Below are positions 1 to 5,237 of a stretch of DNA of 6,977 nt, in pieces. The notes under the pieces were generated by a model, which was not told where the DNA came from, did not search any database, and was given only the letters and a program-made list of their open reading frames with translations. The position numbers and the translations under genes were made by a program. Source of the DNA: Acetatifactor sp. (GTDB taxonomy: Bacteria; Bacillota; Clostridia; Lachnospirales; Lachnospiraceae); NCBI GenBank assembly GCA_024699575.1, contig JAILPF010000424.1, positions 1 through 6,977 of the forward strand. The letters run 5' to 3'. Within the stretch, counting starts at the first letter, position 1; each line of letters starts with the position of its first letter.

Positions 1-446
1 ATTATGATTTCGAGAGAGAATATCACAGAGGGCATAATCTGATTACCGAGAAGTACGGCAGGATGATGGAGAGCACCGCTCCGGATGCATATGCGAAAAT
101 CAAAGATCATTTCCCAATACTTTCCGATGAGAAAAAGAAGATTATTGAGCAGATAGTAGGGATTCAGGTGGCAATGATGGAAGAATTTGCGGCAGAATAT
201 CCGGCACTTGCGGACAATGCACGAAGCATCCGGTCTACGGAGGATAATTATGCCAATACTTCTTATGAAACCTATCTGAGAGGGGAACTTGGCACTTATT
301 CCGACAAAATGTTGGAATTATATGGAAGATATGTTGTTGGATTTGCTGCAGAAGGAAAAAATATAACATACGCTATTATGGAAAACAGTGTTCACCTCTA
401 TGGTTACAAAAATTTACAGGATGCAGAAGCCTTTATGGAAAAATAA
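1..446 (+). CDS. DUF4125 family protein, 5' partial
   Basis: The reading frame (codons from base 3) is open to the left edge of the window, so the gene begins outside it; 147 residues are visible before the TAA at 444-446. ATG codons at 63 and 66 are probably internal, because the residues before them (YDFEREYHRGHNLITEKYGR) continue the protein smoothly. The visible part includes LITEKYGRMMESTAP, NARSIRSTEDN and TSYETYLRGEL, and ends in HLYGYKNLQDAEAFMEK. From memory this pattern matches DUF4125, a family of about 200 residues common in Lachnospiraceae and of unknown function, so roughly the first quarter is missing. It is rich in charged and aromatic residues and has no visible membrane segment, so it is probably a soluble, mostly helical cytoplasmic protein. 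No terminator separates it from the next gene, 88 bases on. Family assignment is by recall only. Confidence 0.7.
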   Translation, partial: YDFEREYHRGHNLITEKYGRMMESTAPDAYAKIKDHFPILSDEKKKIIEQIVGIQVAMMEEFAAEYPALADNARSIRSTEDNYANTSYETYLRGELGTYSDKMLELYGRYVVGFAAEGKNITYAIMENSVHLYGYKNLQDAEAFMEK

Positions 447-491
447 GGGAGAATAATCATACATTCTTTTTACGAAACAAACGCATACTAA

Positions 492-513
492 TGATAGGCC
501 GAAAGGTTTATTT
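492..513 (+). other. small hairpin with GAAA tetraloop in leader
   Basis: Bases 494-500 (ATAGGCC) can pair with 505-511 (GGTTTAT) around a GAAA loop at 501-504, using two G-U pairs. It sits 24 bases upstream of the GTG start at 535. GNRA-capped stems are common in structured RNAs, but the stem is short and no known riboswitch core was recognised around it. It may be chance. Confidence 0.25.
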
Positions 514-517
514 CTAT

Positions 518-526
518 AGAAAGAGG
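518..526 (+). promoter_or_regulatory. ribosome binding site selecting the GTG start at 535
   Basis: The purine run AGAAAGAGG ends 8 bases before GTG 535, a normal spacing. The in-frame GTG at 526 overlaps this run and so cannot use it. This favours the 535 start. Confidence 0.65.
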
Positions 527-534
527 TGTGTGTT

Positions 535-795
535 GTGGATATAAACGGAATACAGGCAACCAATGGAGGAACACCGCTTGCGGCACTTCCAATGGGATTC
601 GGAATGGCACTTGCCATGAATGAAGCAGCCATGAAAAATTATGCGCAGATGACGGAGACAGAGAGAGAACATGTCATTATGAGATGTAAGGATGCCAAGT
701 CCAAGGAGGAGATGCGCAGGCTTGTGGAAGAGCTGGTGCCGGACGGGAATAGGAATACTCTTTATGAGCACAATGAAAACGGGATGCAGGGTTAA
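535..795 (+). CDS. small conserved-looking hypothetical protein, 86 aa
   Basis: This is a short protein of unknown function beginning MDINGIQATNGGTPLAALP. GTG 535 is chosen over in-frame GTG 526 because of the ribosome binding site at 518-526. Three parts are visible: a glycine- and alanine-rich N-terminus with the small-residue stretch MGFGMALAMNEAAM (about residues 20-33); a helical segment starting YAQMTETEREHVI and ending SKEEMRRLVEEL (about residues 36-68); and a short polar tail. The pattern of a Met/Ala-rich stretch, then a T-E-x-E-R-E helix, then SKEEM resembles small helical proteins often seen in Clostridia, but I cannot name a family. There is no signal peptide, CxxC motif or clear DNA-binding motif. 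The last five codons and the stop form the 5' arm and loop of a terminator shared with the convergent reductase gene. It may be co-transcribed with the upstream DUF4125 gene, since no terminator was seen between them. Confidence 0.7.
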   Translation: MDINGIQATNGGTPLAALPMGFGMALAMNEAAMKNYAQMTETEREHVIMRCKDAKSKEEMRRLVEELVPDGNRNTLYEHNENGMQG

Positions 796-810
796 TCTGC
801 ATCCCGTTTT
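776..810. terminator. bidirectional terminator embedded in both coding ends
   Basis: A perfect 14-bp inverted repeat, AAAACGGGATGCAG (776-789) and CTGCATCCCGTTTT (797-810), flanks a 7-base loop. On the plus strand it continues as TTTTT (807-811); on the minus strand the arm ends in TTTT. It can therefore stop transcription of both convergent genes. The plus-strand stop codon lies in the loop (793-795), and base 810 is also the last base of the minus-strand gene. Confidence 0.9.
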
Positions 811-1556
811 TAATACCAGCCGCCGTCGATGGTGATAATCTGTCCTGTCATATAGGTTGGCGCTTTGGCTGTCTGTAATACCAGTCGGGCAACCTCCTCG
901 GGCTGTCCGAATCTGTCAGCCGGAATTTCCGCTTGTAAAGCTTCCCGCTCCTCCTCAGAAAAGCAGTTATTCATAGAGGTGTCAATTACGCCGCAGGCGA
1001 TAGCATTTACCGGAATATTGCTGGGAGCCAGCTCCTTTGCAAGGGCTTTCGTAAATGCATTGACACCACCCTTGGAAGCAGAATATGCGACTTCCATGGA
1101 TGCTCCGTTGCTTCCCCATACGGAGGAGATGTTGATGATGCATCCTGCGTGTGTTTGCAAAAAGAGTGGAATGGCATGTTTACAGGTGTAAAACAGGGAA
1201 TCCAGATTGACGGACAGGACATGATGCCAGTCTTCCACAGACATTTCATTTAGCAGACCGATATGGGAGATGCCTGCATTGTTGATAAGCACATCCAGGG
1301 AAGAAATCCGGGAAAACAGCGCATCCACTTCATCGGAATTACCCATGTCACATTGCACCGGTGTACATTTAATATTGTGATTATTCTCAAGTTCACAGGC
1401 AAATTTTTGCAACGCAGGGTAGGAATTGTTGCATGTCAGAACCAGATTAAATCCATCCGCTGCAAAAGCAGAAGCAATTGCGGCACCAATACCGCGGGAA
1501 GCACCGGTTATGAGAGCCAGCTTATTCTTTTTTTCTGTTTGTACGTTTTGTTCCAT
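810..1556 (-). CDS. SDR-family oxidoreductase, resembles EF-P 5-aminopentanone reductase (YmfI)
   Basis: A classical short-chain dehydrogenase/reductase of 248 residues, the usual length. It has the Rossmann cofactor motif TGASRGIG (17-24), the NNAG motif (92-95) and the active-site tetrad N117, S145, Y158, K162 (YSASK), and it ends in the common DGGWY. It should be a soluble NAD(P)H-dependent carbonyl reductase. Annotation tools may call it FabG. However, SSVWGSNGASMEVAYSASKG, ALAKELAPS and the FSEEEREALQAEIPADRFG stretch look more like YmfI, the B. subtilis enzyme that reduces the 5-aminopentanone group on elongation factor P. That sub-assignment is inference from remembered sequences. One oddity is ACG at 187-189, where most relatives have APG after the VNAIA strand. 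The ATG at 1556 is supported by AAGGA (1567-1563 on the minus strand) six bases upstream. The gene stands alone with its own promoter; no fatty-acid synthesis genes adjoin it. Confidence 0.9.
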   Translation of the reverse strand: MEQNVQTEKKNKLALITGASRGIGAAIASAFAADGFNLVLTCNNSYPALQKFACELENNHNIKCTPVQCDMGNSDEVDALFSRISSLDVLINNAGISHIGLLNEMSVEDWHHVLSVNLDSLFYTCKHAIPLFLQTHAGCIINISSVWGSNGASMEVAYSASKGGVNAFTKALAKELAPSNIPVNAIACGVIDTSMNNCFSEEEREALQAEIPADRFGQPEEVARLVLQTAKAPTYMTGQIITIDGGWY

Positions 1557-1598
1557 AATTAATCCTTATACTATAAATCAACTTATCTATTCTGCATT

Positions 1599-1627
1599 AG
1601 TATATCATGCCATAGAATCATAAGTAA
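1599..1627 (-). promoter_or_regulatory. candidate extended -10 promoter of the SDR gene
   Basis: On the minus strand, TGATATACT (1607-1599) is an extended -10 (TGn plus TATACT). Seventeen bases upstream is a poor -35, TTACTT (1627-1622), as is typical for extended -10 promoters. It lies about 45 bases upstream of the ATG at 1556. Confidence 0.5.
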
Positions 1628-1639
1628 ATATTCCCGGAC

Positions 1640-1668
1640 TTGTTTTTAAGTCACAATCTTGATAAACT
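1640..1668 (+). promoter_or_regulatory. weak candidate promoter for trxB
   Basis: TTGTTT (1640-1645), a 17-base spacer and TAAACT (1663-1668) form a modest sigma-A-like match. It is the best pair I could find in the divergent spacer between the reductase gene and trxB, but each hexamer has two or three mismatches. Confidence 0.3.
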
Positions 1669-1721
1669 GATAAATGATATAGGATGCATACGGCAGAGAT
1701 TTAGATGAAGGAGGCAGATAA

Positions 1722-2636
1722 ATGTACGATTGTATTATTATCGGTTCGGGACCGGCCGGGTTATCAGCAGCGGTTTACGGTATTCGTGCAGGACTGGATC
1801 TTCTGGTGTTGGAGCAGAATTCCATGAGCGGGGGTCAGGTGCTCAATACATATGAAGTTGATAATTATCTGGGGATTCCGGGTATCAACGGCTTTGATAT
1901 GGGGATGCAGTTCCGTGCTCATGCGGATAAGCTGGGTGTTACATTCAAAGAGGCGCGAGTTAAGAGTGTGGAAGATATGGGTACACATAAGATTGTGCGC
2001 ACACGAAAGGAAGATTTCGAGACAAAGACAGTTATTTTTGCCACGGGAGCTCAGCATGCTCAGCTGGGGGTACCGGGTGAAGTAGAATTTGGTGGACGGG
2101 GAGTGTCCTACTGTGCCACATGTGACGGCGCGTTTTACAAGGAAAAGACTGTTGCGGTAGTGGGGGGCGGAGACGTCGCTTTGGAGGATGCAATCTATCT
2201 TGCAAGAGCCTGCAAAAAAGTCTACGTGATCCACAGAAGAGATGAATTCAGGGGAGCCAATGTTCTGCAGGAGGAATTAAAGGCGTTACCCAATGTGGAA
2301 ATTCTTTACAGCCATGTGGTGACAACGATTCAGGGCGATAACAAAGTGGAATCGGTTTTACTTAAAAACGTAAAGACTGAGGAGCAGAGTACATTACAGC
2401 TGGATGGAGTGTTTGTTGCTGTGGGGATTATTCCGACCACAGAGCTGCTCAAAGATCTGGTAAGAATGGATGAGAAGGGATATGTGCTGGCAGGTGAGGA
2501 CGGTTCTACGAACTTACCGGGTGTCTTTGTGGCAGGTGATATCCGTAAGAAACCACTCAGACAGATAGTGACTGCAGTGGCGGACGGTGCGAATGCTGCT
2601 ACTTCGGCAGAACAATATTGCAGACAGAATATTTAA
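1722..2636 (+). CDS. trxB: thioredoxin reductase (NADPH)
   Basis: A cytoplasmic FAD enzyme that passes electrons from NADPH to thioredoxin. At 304 residues it is within the usual low-molecular-weight TrxR length. Visible motifs, in order: the FAD-binding GSGPAG (8-13); the redox-active pair CATC (C131, C134) followed by D135; the NADPH-binding GGGDVA (148-153); HRRDEFR (171-177), whose arginines are typical of NADPH-specific enzymes; and the C-terminal FAD motif AGDIRKKPLRQ starting at 271. All key residues are present. AAGGAGG (1708-1714) lies seven bases before the ATG, a strong ribosome binding site. The gene appears monocistronic, with a strong terminator 25 bases after the stop. No thioredoxin gene is visible in the window, so its partner must be encoded elsewhere. 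Confidence 0.97.
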   Translation: MYDCIIIGSGPAGLSAAVYGIRAGLDLLVLEQNSMSGGQVLNTYEVDNYLGIPGINGFDMGMQFRAHADKLGVTFKEARVKSVEDMGTHKIVRTRKEDFETKTVIFATGAQHAQLGVPGEVEFGGRGVSYCATCDGAFYKEKTVAVVGGGDVALEDAIYLARACKKVYVIHRRDEFRGANVLQEELKALPNVEILYSHVVTTIQGDNKVESVLLKNVKTEEQSTLQLDGVFVAVGIIPTTELLKDLVRMDEKGYVLAGEDGSTNLPGVFVAGDIRKKPLRQIVTAVADGANAATSAEQYCRQNI

Positions 2637-2660
2637 TGAAATTGTTAATAAAGTTGTTAA

Positions 2661-2697
2661 CAAAAAACAGAGCCTGTATCAAGGGCTCTGTTTTTTG
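2661..2697 (+). terminator. rho-independent terminator after trxB
   Basis: CAGAGCC (2668-2674) pairs with GGCTCTG (2684-2690) around a 9-base loop. It is preceded by A6 and followed by T6 (2691-2696), so the helix can extend into the A/T tract. It ends the trxB transcript; the symmetric A and T tracts could also allow function on the minus strand, but no gene there needs it. Confidence 0.93.
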
Positions 2698-2763
2698 CGA
2701 TTAAATGTGGAAAATGCTGATAAAATCAACTAAAAATAATTTCTTTCCAAATCATACCAAGTG

Positions 2764-2792
2764 TTGACAATTGATGACATTAGTGTTATATT
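2764..2792 (+). promoter_or_regulatory. strong sigma-A promoter of the NlpC/P60 gene
   Basis: A perfect -35 TTGACA (2764-2769), a 17-base spacer and -10 TATATT (2787-2792), with an upstream TG (2784-2785) making an extended -10. Transcription would start near 2799, giving a leader of about 75 bases. This is the best promoter match in the window together with that of hpf. Confidence 0.88.
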
Positions 2793-2802
2793 TGTTAACA
2801 GA

Positions 2803-2819
2803 TGTAATAATTTTGTAAT
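2803..2819 (+). promoter_or_regulatory. putative WalR (YycF) box
   Basis: The direct repeat TGTAAT-AATTT-TGTAAT exactly fits the published WalR consensus TGTWAH-N5-TGTWAH. Two further half-site-like words precede it, TGTTAT (2784) and TGTTAA (2793), at off-register spacings. WalR controls secreted SH3/NlpC-P60 autolysins in Bacillus and relatives, which is the type of gene found here. The box lies just downstream of the predicted start near 2799, which would suit repression, or upstream of a weaker TATAAA at 2848. Binding is inferred, not shown. Confidence 0.45.
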
Positions 2820-2862
2820 AAATTATCAGCAATGACTGATATGACGATATAAAAACTGACAC

Positions 2863-2868
2863 AGGAGG
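2863..2868 (+). promoter_or_regulatory. strong ribosome binding site of the NlpC/P60 gene
   Basis: AGGAGG lies six bases before ATG 2875 and fixes that start. A small stem TATCAG/CTGATA (2824-2829 with 2836-2841) lies upstream in the leader without covering it. Confidence 0.85.
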
Positions 2869-2874
2869 TCTTGT

Positions 2875-4062
2875 ATGAATCGCAACTCGATAAAGATCAC
2901 GGCATGCGTTTTGGCTGCAACAGTTGCTTTTTCAGGTATGACAATGGTTGCCAACGCAGCTTCCCCCTCTACGGTGCTTCCAAGTGCGGGGGTAGATCTT
3001 ACACTTGCAAAAAGCGGCAATTATAACGCATTTTCTTCATTAAATTTGGATTCAAAAGATACAACATCTATCACCGATACACAGACTGCCTTGGCTGCGA
3101 CGGTGGAAGAACCTACGGAGGAAGATTCTTTCCGCAATCTGGTAATCGCACAGGTTCATGATTATGTGAATGTAAGAAGTCTCCCCAGCGAAGAAGGAGA
3201 GATTATCGGTAAGCTTTATAATAAGTCAGTCGGAACATTTCTGGGTGAGGAAGACGGATGGTACCAGATTAATTCCGGTTCTGTGACAGGATATGTGAAA
3301 GGCGAGTTCTGCGTGACCGGTGAGGATGCGGTGGAACTGGCTAAACAGGTTGGTACAAGAATCGCTAAAGTTAATACAACGACTCTTTTTGTACGTACAG
3401 AGCCCGGAACAGATTCTTCCATCATCGGTATGGTGCCGATAGAGGATGAGCTGGTTGTCACTGAGGAGACAGAGGGCTGGGTGAAAGTGGATATCGAGGA
3501 AGGTATCGGCTGGGTCTCTGCTGATTATGTGGATCTCCATACTGAATTTGTTCAGGCGGAGTCCAAGGAAGAGGAAGCAGCCAGACTTGCCAAGGAGGCT
3601 GCTGAGAGAAAGAAAGCACGTGAGGCTGCTGCAGCAAAAGCAGCGAAATCGTCGAATAATTCATCGAACTCCGGCAGTAAGCAGGAGACACCGGTATATA
3701 CCGTGTCCGGTGACAGCGAAATGGGAAAAGCAGTTGCAGAGTACGCTTTGCAGTTTGTGGGTAATCCGTATGTGTACGGTGGAAGCAGTCTGACAAACGG
3801 AACAGATTGCTCCGGCTTCGTTATGAGTGTGTATGCAAACTTTGGTGTGAGCCTTCCCCATTCTTCTTCTGCTGACAGAAGTCAGGGTTCGGCAGTGGAT
3901 GGATTGGATAATGCACAACCGGGTGATTTGATTTGCTATTCCGGTCATGTCGCATTGTATATTGGCGATGGACAGATTGTTCATGCTTCTACCAAGAAGA
4001 CAGGTATCATTGTTTCCAAAGCTGATTATAAGAAGATTCTGGCAGTTAGACGTATCTTCTAA
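2875..4062 (+). CDS. secreted SH3-SH3-NlpC/P60 cell-wall endopeptidase
   Basis: A 395-residue exported peptidoglycan hydrolase. Parts in order: a signal peptide (about 1-28, basic start MNRNSIK, hydrophobic core, cleavage probably after VANA); a low-complexity Ser/Thr-rich stretch to about 85; a bacterial SH3 domain (about 88-147, with NVRSLP); a second SH3 domain (about 161-224, with FVRTEPG and GWVSADYV); a charged Ala/Glu/Lys-rich, probably helical linker (about 228-258) followed by a Ser/Asn-rich spacer; and an NlpC/P60 domain (about 283-395). The catalytic Cys is C312 in TDCSGF, with His at H358 (GHVALYIG) and H370 (IVHAS), so the triad is intact. By family it should cut D-Glu to diamino-acid bonds in stem peptides, with the SH3 domains holding it to the wall. 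It has its own promoter and terminator. Overall design resembles WalR-controlled autolysins of Firmicutes. Confidence 0.95.
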   Translation: MNRNSIKITACVLAATVAFSGMTMVANAASPSTVLPSAGVDLTLAKSGNYNAFSSLNLDSKDTTSITDTQTALAATVEEPTEEDSFRNLVIAQVHDYVNVRSLPSEEGEIIGKLYNKSVGTFLGEEDGWYQINSGSVTGYVKGEFCVTGEDAVELAKQVGTRIAKVNTTTLFVRTEPGTDSSIIGMVPIEDELVVTEETEGWVKVDIEEGIGWVSADYVDLHTEFVQAESKEEEAARLAKEAAERKKAREAAAAKAAKSSNNSSNSGSKQETPVYTVSGDSEMGKAVAEYALQFVGNPYVYGGSSLTNGTDCSGFVMSVYANFGVSLPHSSSADRSQGSAVDGLDNAQPGDLICYSGHVALYIGDGQIVHASTKKTGIIVSKADYKKILAVRRIF

Positions 4063-4090
4063 ATATATGGAAATAATCGGTAAACATGTG

Positions 4091-4123
4091 ACGGCTGTGT
4101 CGAATTATGACACAGCCGTTTTT
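4091..4123 (+). terminator. rho-independent terminator after the NlpC/P60 gene
   Basis: A perfect 11-bp stem, ACGGCTGTGTC (4091-4101) with GACACAGCCGT (4109-4119), a 7-base loop, and a T5 tract (4119-4123). It starts 28 bases after the stop codon. Confidence 0.95.
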
Positions 4124-4261
4124 GTGTAGTTAATTGTGCAATTTGTCAAAAAATAGCAAATGAGAGAAAAGTACTATTGACATTATTGGAATATGCAATA
4201 TTGACAAAAAATGGAATTTAAGCCTAAAAAGAATCACGAATTAACAAAAAAACGATAAGAC

Positions 4262-4332
4262 TTATCCACATAAATTTTGTCGAAAATTTAGACAAAAAGA
4301 ACTTATACACTAGGTTATACACATTATCCACA
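4262..4332 (+). promoter_or_regulatory. cluster of four DnaA boxes
   Basis: All four are on the plus strand: TTATCCACA (4262-4270), TTATACACT (4303-4311, one mismatch), TTATACACA (4315-4323) and TTATCCACA (4324-4332). The consensus DnaA box is TTATNCACA, so three of the four are exact. The last two abut directly; the first is 41 bases, about four helical turns, from the second. The flanks are AT-rich. No dnaA, dnaN or rpmH is visible, so this is more likely a DnaA titration or regulatory cluster than the main origin. Confidence 0.7.
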
Positions 4333-4387
4333 TCATTTTGCCCCAGTTTGGTAGGATTTGATTTGCGAAAAAAAGGAACGGATGTTT

Positions 4388-4396
4388 TGTGCATAT
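4388..4396 (-). promoter_or_regulatory. possible fifth DnaA box, inverted
   Basis: The minus strand reads ATATGCACA, one mismatch from TTATNCACA, 56 bases from the main cluster and in opposite orientation. On its own it could be chance. Confidence 0.3.
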
Positions 4397-4483
4397 GACA
4401 TAAAAACACAAATAAGGCATATAAAGTGAAGATTTTTGTTGACAGAAATAATGTCAAAAATTTATTAAAAAGAAGGCTAATTG

Positions 4484-4513
4484 TTGCAAAAAGATGGTTC
4501 TATATGCTATAAT
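4484..4513 (+). promoter_or_regulatory. sigma-A promoter of hpf
   Basis: A perfect -10 TATAAT (4508-4513) with an extended TGC (4505-4507), and -35 TTGCAA (4484-4489) at an 18-base spacing. Transcription would start near 4520, leaving a leader of about 28 bases. Confidence 0.85.
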
Positions 4514-4532
4514 AATCTTACAATAAATACTG

Positions 4533-4538
4533 AAAGGG
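4533..4538 (+). promoter_or_regulatory. ribosome binding site deciding the hpf start
   Basis: AAAGGG touches ATG 4539 and is only 3 bases from ATG 4542, too close for either. It is 9 bases from ATG 4548, which also gives the usual family N-terminus MKFII. Confidence 0.75.
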
Positions 4539-4547
4539 ATGATGAGC

Positions 4548-5075
4548 ATGAAATTTATTATCGTAGGAAGAAACATTGAGGTAACCCCTGGATTAAGAGC
4601 CGCTGTGGAGGATAAAATCGGCAAACTTGAAAAGTATTTTAACCCTGATACGGAAGTACATGTAACATTAAGTGTTGAAAAGGACAGGCAGAAAATTGAA
4701 GTTACCATTCCGGTGAAAGGAAGCATCATCCGTTCTGAACAAGTCAGCAATGATATGTATGTGTCGATAGATCTGGTGGAGGAGATCATTGAGAGACAGT
4801 TAAAGAAGTACAAGACTAAAATAGTAGACAAGCATCAGGCTGCAGCCTCGTTCAGTAAGATGTATGTAGAAAATGATTACATGGATGATGAGGATGTAAA
4901 GATTGTCCGGACCAAGAGATTTGACATTAAGCCAATGTATCCGGAGGACGCATGCATCCAGATGGAACTGTTGGGACACAATTTCTTCGTATTCTGTAAT
5001 GCGGAGACAGATCAGGTGAATGTGGTATACAAGAGAAAAGGAGAAACCTACGGACTGATTGAACCGGAAAACTAA
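4548..5075 (+). CDS. hpf: long-form ribosome hibernation promoting factor
   Basis: A 175-residue cytoplasmic protein that pairs 70S ribosomes into inactive 100S dimers in stationary phase or starvation. The N-terminal domain (about 1-95) is the S30AE/RaiA fold, starting MKFIIVGRNIEVTPGLR with the helix VEDKIGKLEKYF, and binds the decoding region of the 30S subunit. A variable acidic linker follows (about 96-116). The C-terminal domain (about 117-175), with VKIVRTKRFDIKPM, LLGHNFFVF and VNVVYKRKGETYGLIEPE, is the dimerisation module that marks the long form (YvyD type). Length is normal. ATG 4548 is preferred to the in-frame ATGs at 4539 and 4542 because of ribosome binding site spacing and family N-terminus. 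It has its own extended -10 promoter and terminator. The DnaA-box cluster lies about 150 bases upstream of its -35, so a link to replication control is possible but unproven. Confidence 0.97.
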   Translation: MKFIIVGRNIEVTPGLRAAVEDKIGKLEKYFNPDTEVHVTLSVEKDRQKIEVTIPVKGSIIRSEQVSNDMYVSIDLVEEIIERQLKKYKTKIVDKHQAAASFSKMYVENDYMDDEDVKIVRTKRFDIKPMYPEDACIQMELLGHNFFVFCNAETDQVNVVYKRKGETYGLIEPEN

Positions 5076-5091
5076 ATAAGTATAAAAGTTT

Positions 5092-5121
5092 GGGGTGCGC
5101 AGTTTGCTGTGCACCTCTTTT
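5092..5121 (+). terminator. rho-independent terminator after hpf
   Basis: GGGGTGCGCAG (5092-5102) pairs with CTGTGCACCTC (5107-5117) around a TTTG loop, with two G-U pairs, followed by TTTT (5118-5121). It starts 17 bases after the hpf stop. Confidence 0.9.
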
Positions 5122-5132
5122 AACGTTAAAAG
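5117..5132. promoter_or_regulatory. perfect 16-bp palindrome with central CG, candidate operator
   Basis: CTTTTAACGTTAAAAG is an exact palindrome. Its AACGTT centre resembles operators of LacI-family sugar regulators, which are often palindromes with a central CG. It overlaps the T tract of the hpf terminator and lies about 105 bases upstream of the glycoside hydrolase start. No regulator gene is visible. Confidence 0.4.
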
Positions 5133-5168
5133 TTCATTTTAGGTATCAAAACTGCTGATTTTTTGATG

Positions 5169-5197
5169 TTGTTACAGCCGGGATAAAACGATACATT
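5169..5197 (+). promoter_or_regulatory. weak candidate promoter of the glycoside hydrolase gene
   Basis: TTGTTA (5169-5174), a 17-base spacer and TACATT (5192-5197) form a moderate sigma-A-like match. It lies between the palindrome at 5117-5132 and the gene. A promoter is needed here because the hpf terminator precedes it. Confidence 0.35.
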
Positions 5198-5237
5198 AGG
5201 AGGGTAAGAAATATTTCGTTTGGTAAGGAGTCAGTTC

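Larger units (their letters stand above)
4124..4483. other. AT-rich gene-free spacer with repeated TTGACA/TGTCAA words
   Basis: I see no credible gene in this stretch. It is very AT-rich. It holds a cluster of DnaA-box sequences (listed separately) and several copies of a TTGACAAAA-like word on both strands: TTTGTCAAAA (4142-4151), TATTGACA (4175-4182 and 4199-4206), the inverted pair TTTTGTC/GACAAAA (4275-4281 with 4291-4297), and the inverted pair TTGACA/TGTCAA (4439-4444 with 4452-4457). TTGACA at 4439 could also serve as a -35 with TATTAA (4463-4468), a weak match. A 77-codon open frame on the minus strand (4224-4457) looks like AT-rich noise. Confidence 0.6.

Noticed and set aside
63..446. 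ATG 63 as the true start of the first gene
   Set aside because: The frame stays open to the window edge and the upstream residues read as a coherent continuation of the same family, so the gene is treated as 5' partial.
447..534. Riboswitch or sigma-D promoter before the small protein
   Set aside because: The GAAA-capped hairpin lacks the conserved cores of riboswitches I know, and GCCGAAAG only partly matches a sigma-D -10 with no good -35 at the right distance.
1764..2234. 156-codon minus-strand open frame opposite trxB
   Set aside because: It lies wholly inside trxB, whose motifs are all intact, and its translation shows no domain-like pattern; it is a shadow frame.
2654..2663. Palindrome TTGTTAACAA after trxB as an operator
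   Set aside because: It is only 10 bp in AT-rich DNA, overlaps the terminator A tract and is downstream of the gene, so chance is the likelier explanation.
4224..4457. 77-codon minus-strand open frame in the hpf spacer
   Set aside because: It overlaps the DnaA boxes, reads as Phe/Leu/Ile-rich AT noise and has no recognisable homology.
4124..4483. Main chromosomal origin (oriC)
   Set aside because: There are DnaA boxes and AT-rich DNA, but no dnaA, dnaN or rpmH and no clear DnaA-trio run after the last box. A secondary cluster is the safer reading.
5198..5204. Second strong ribosome binding site AGGAGGG, perhaps for a leader peptide
   Set aside because: No ATG, GTG or TTG follows at a workable distance; the nearest, TTG 5220, is 15 bases away and would only lengthen the next protein by six residues.
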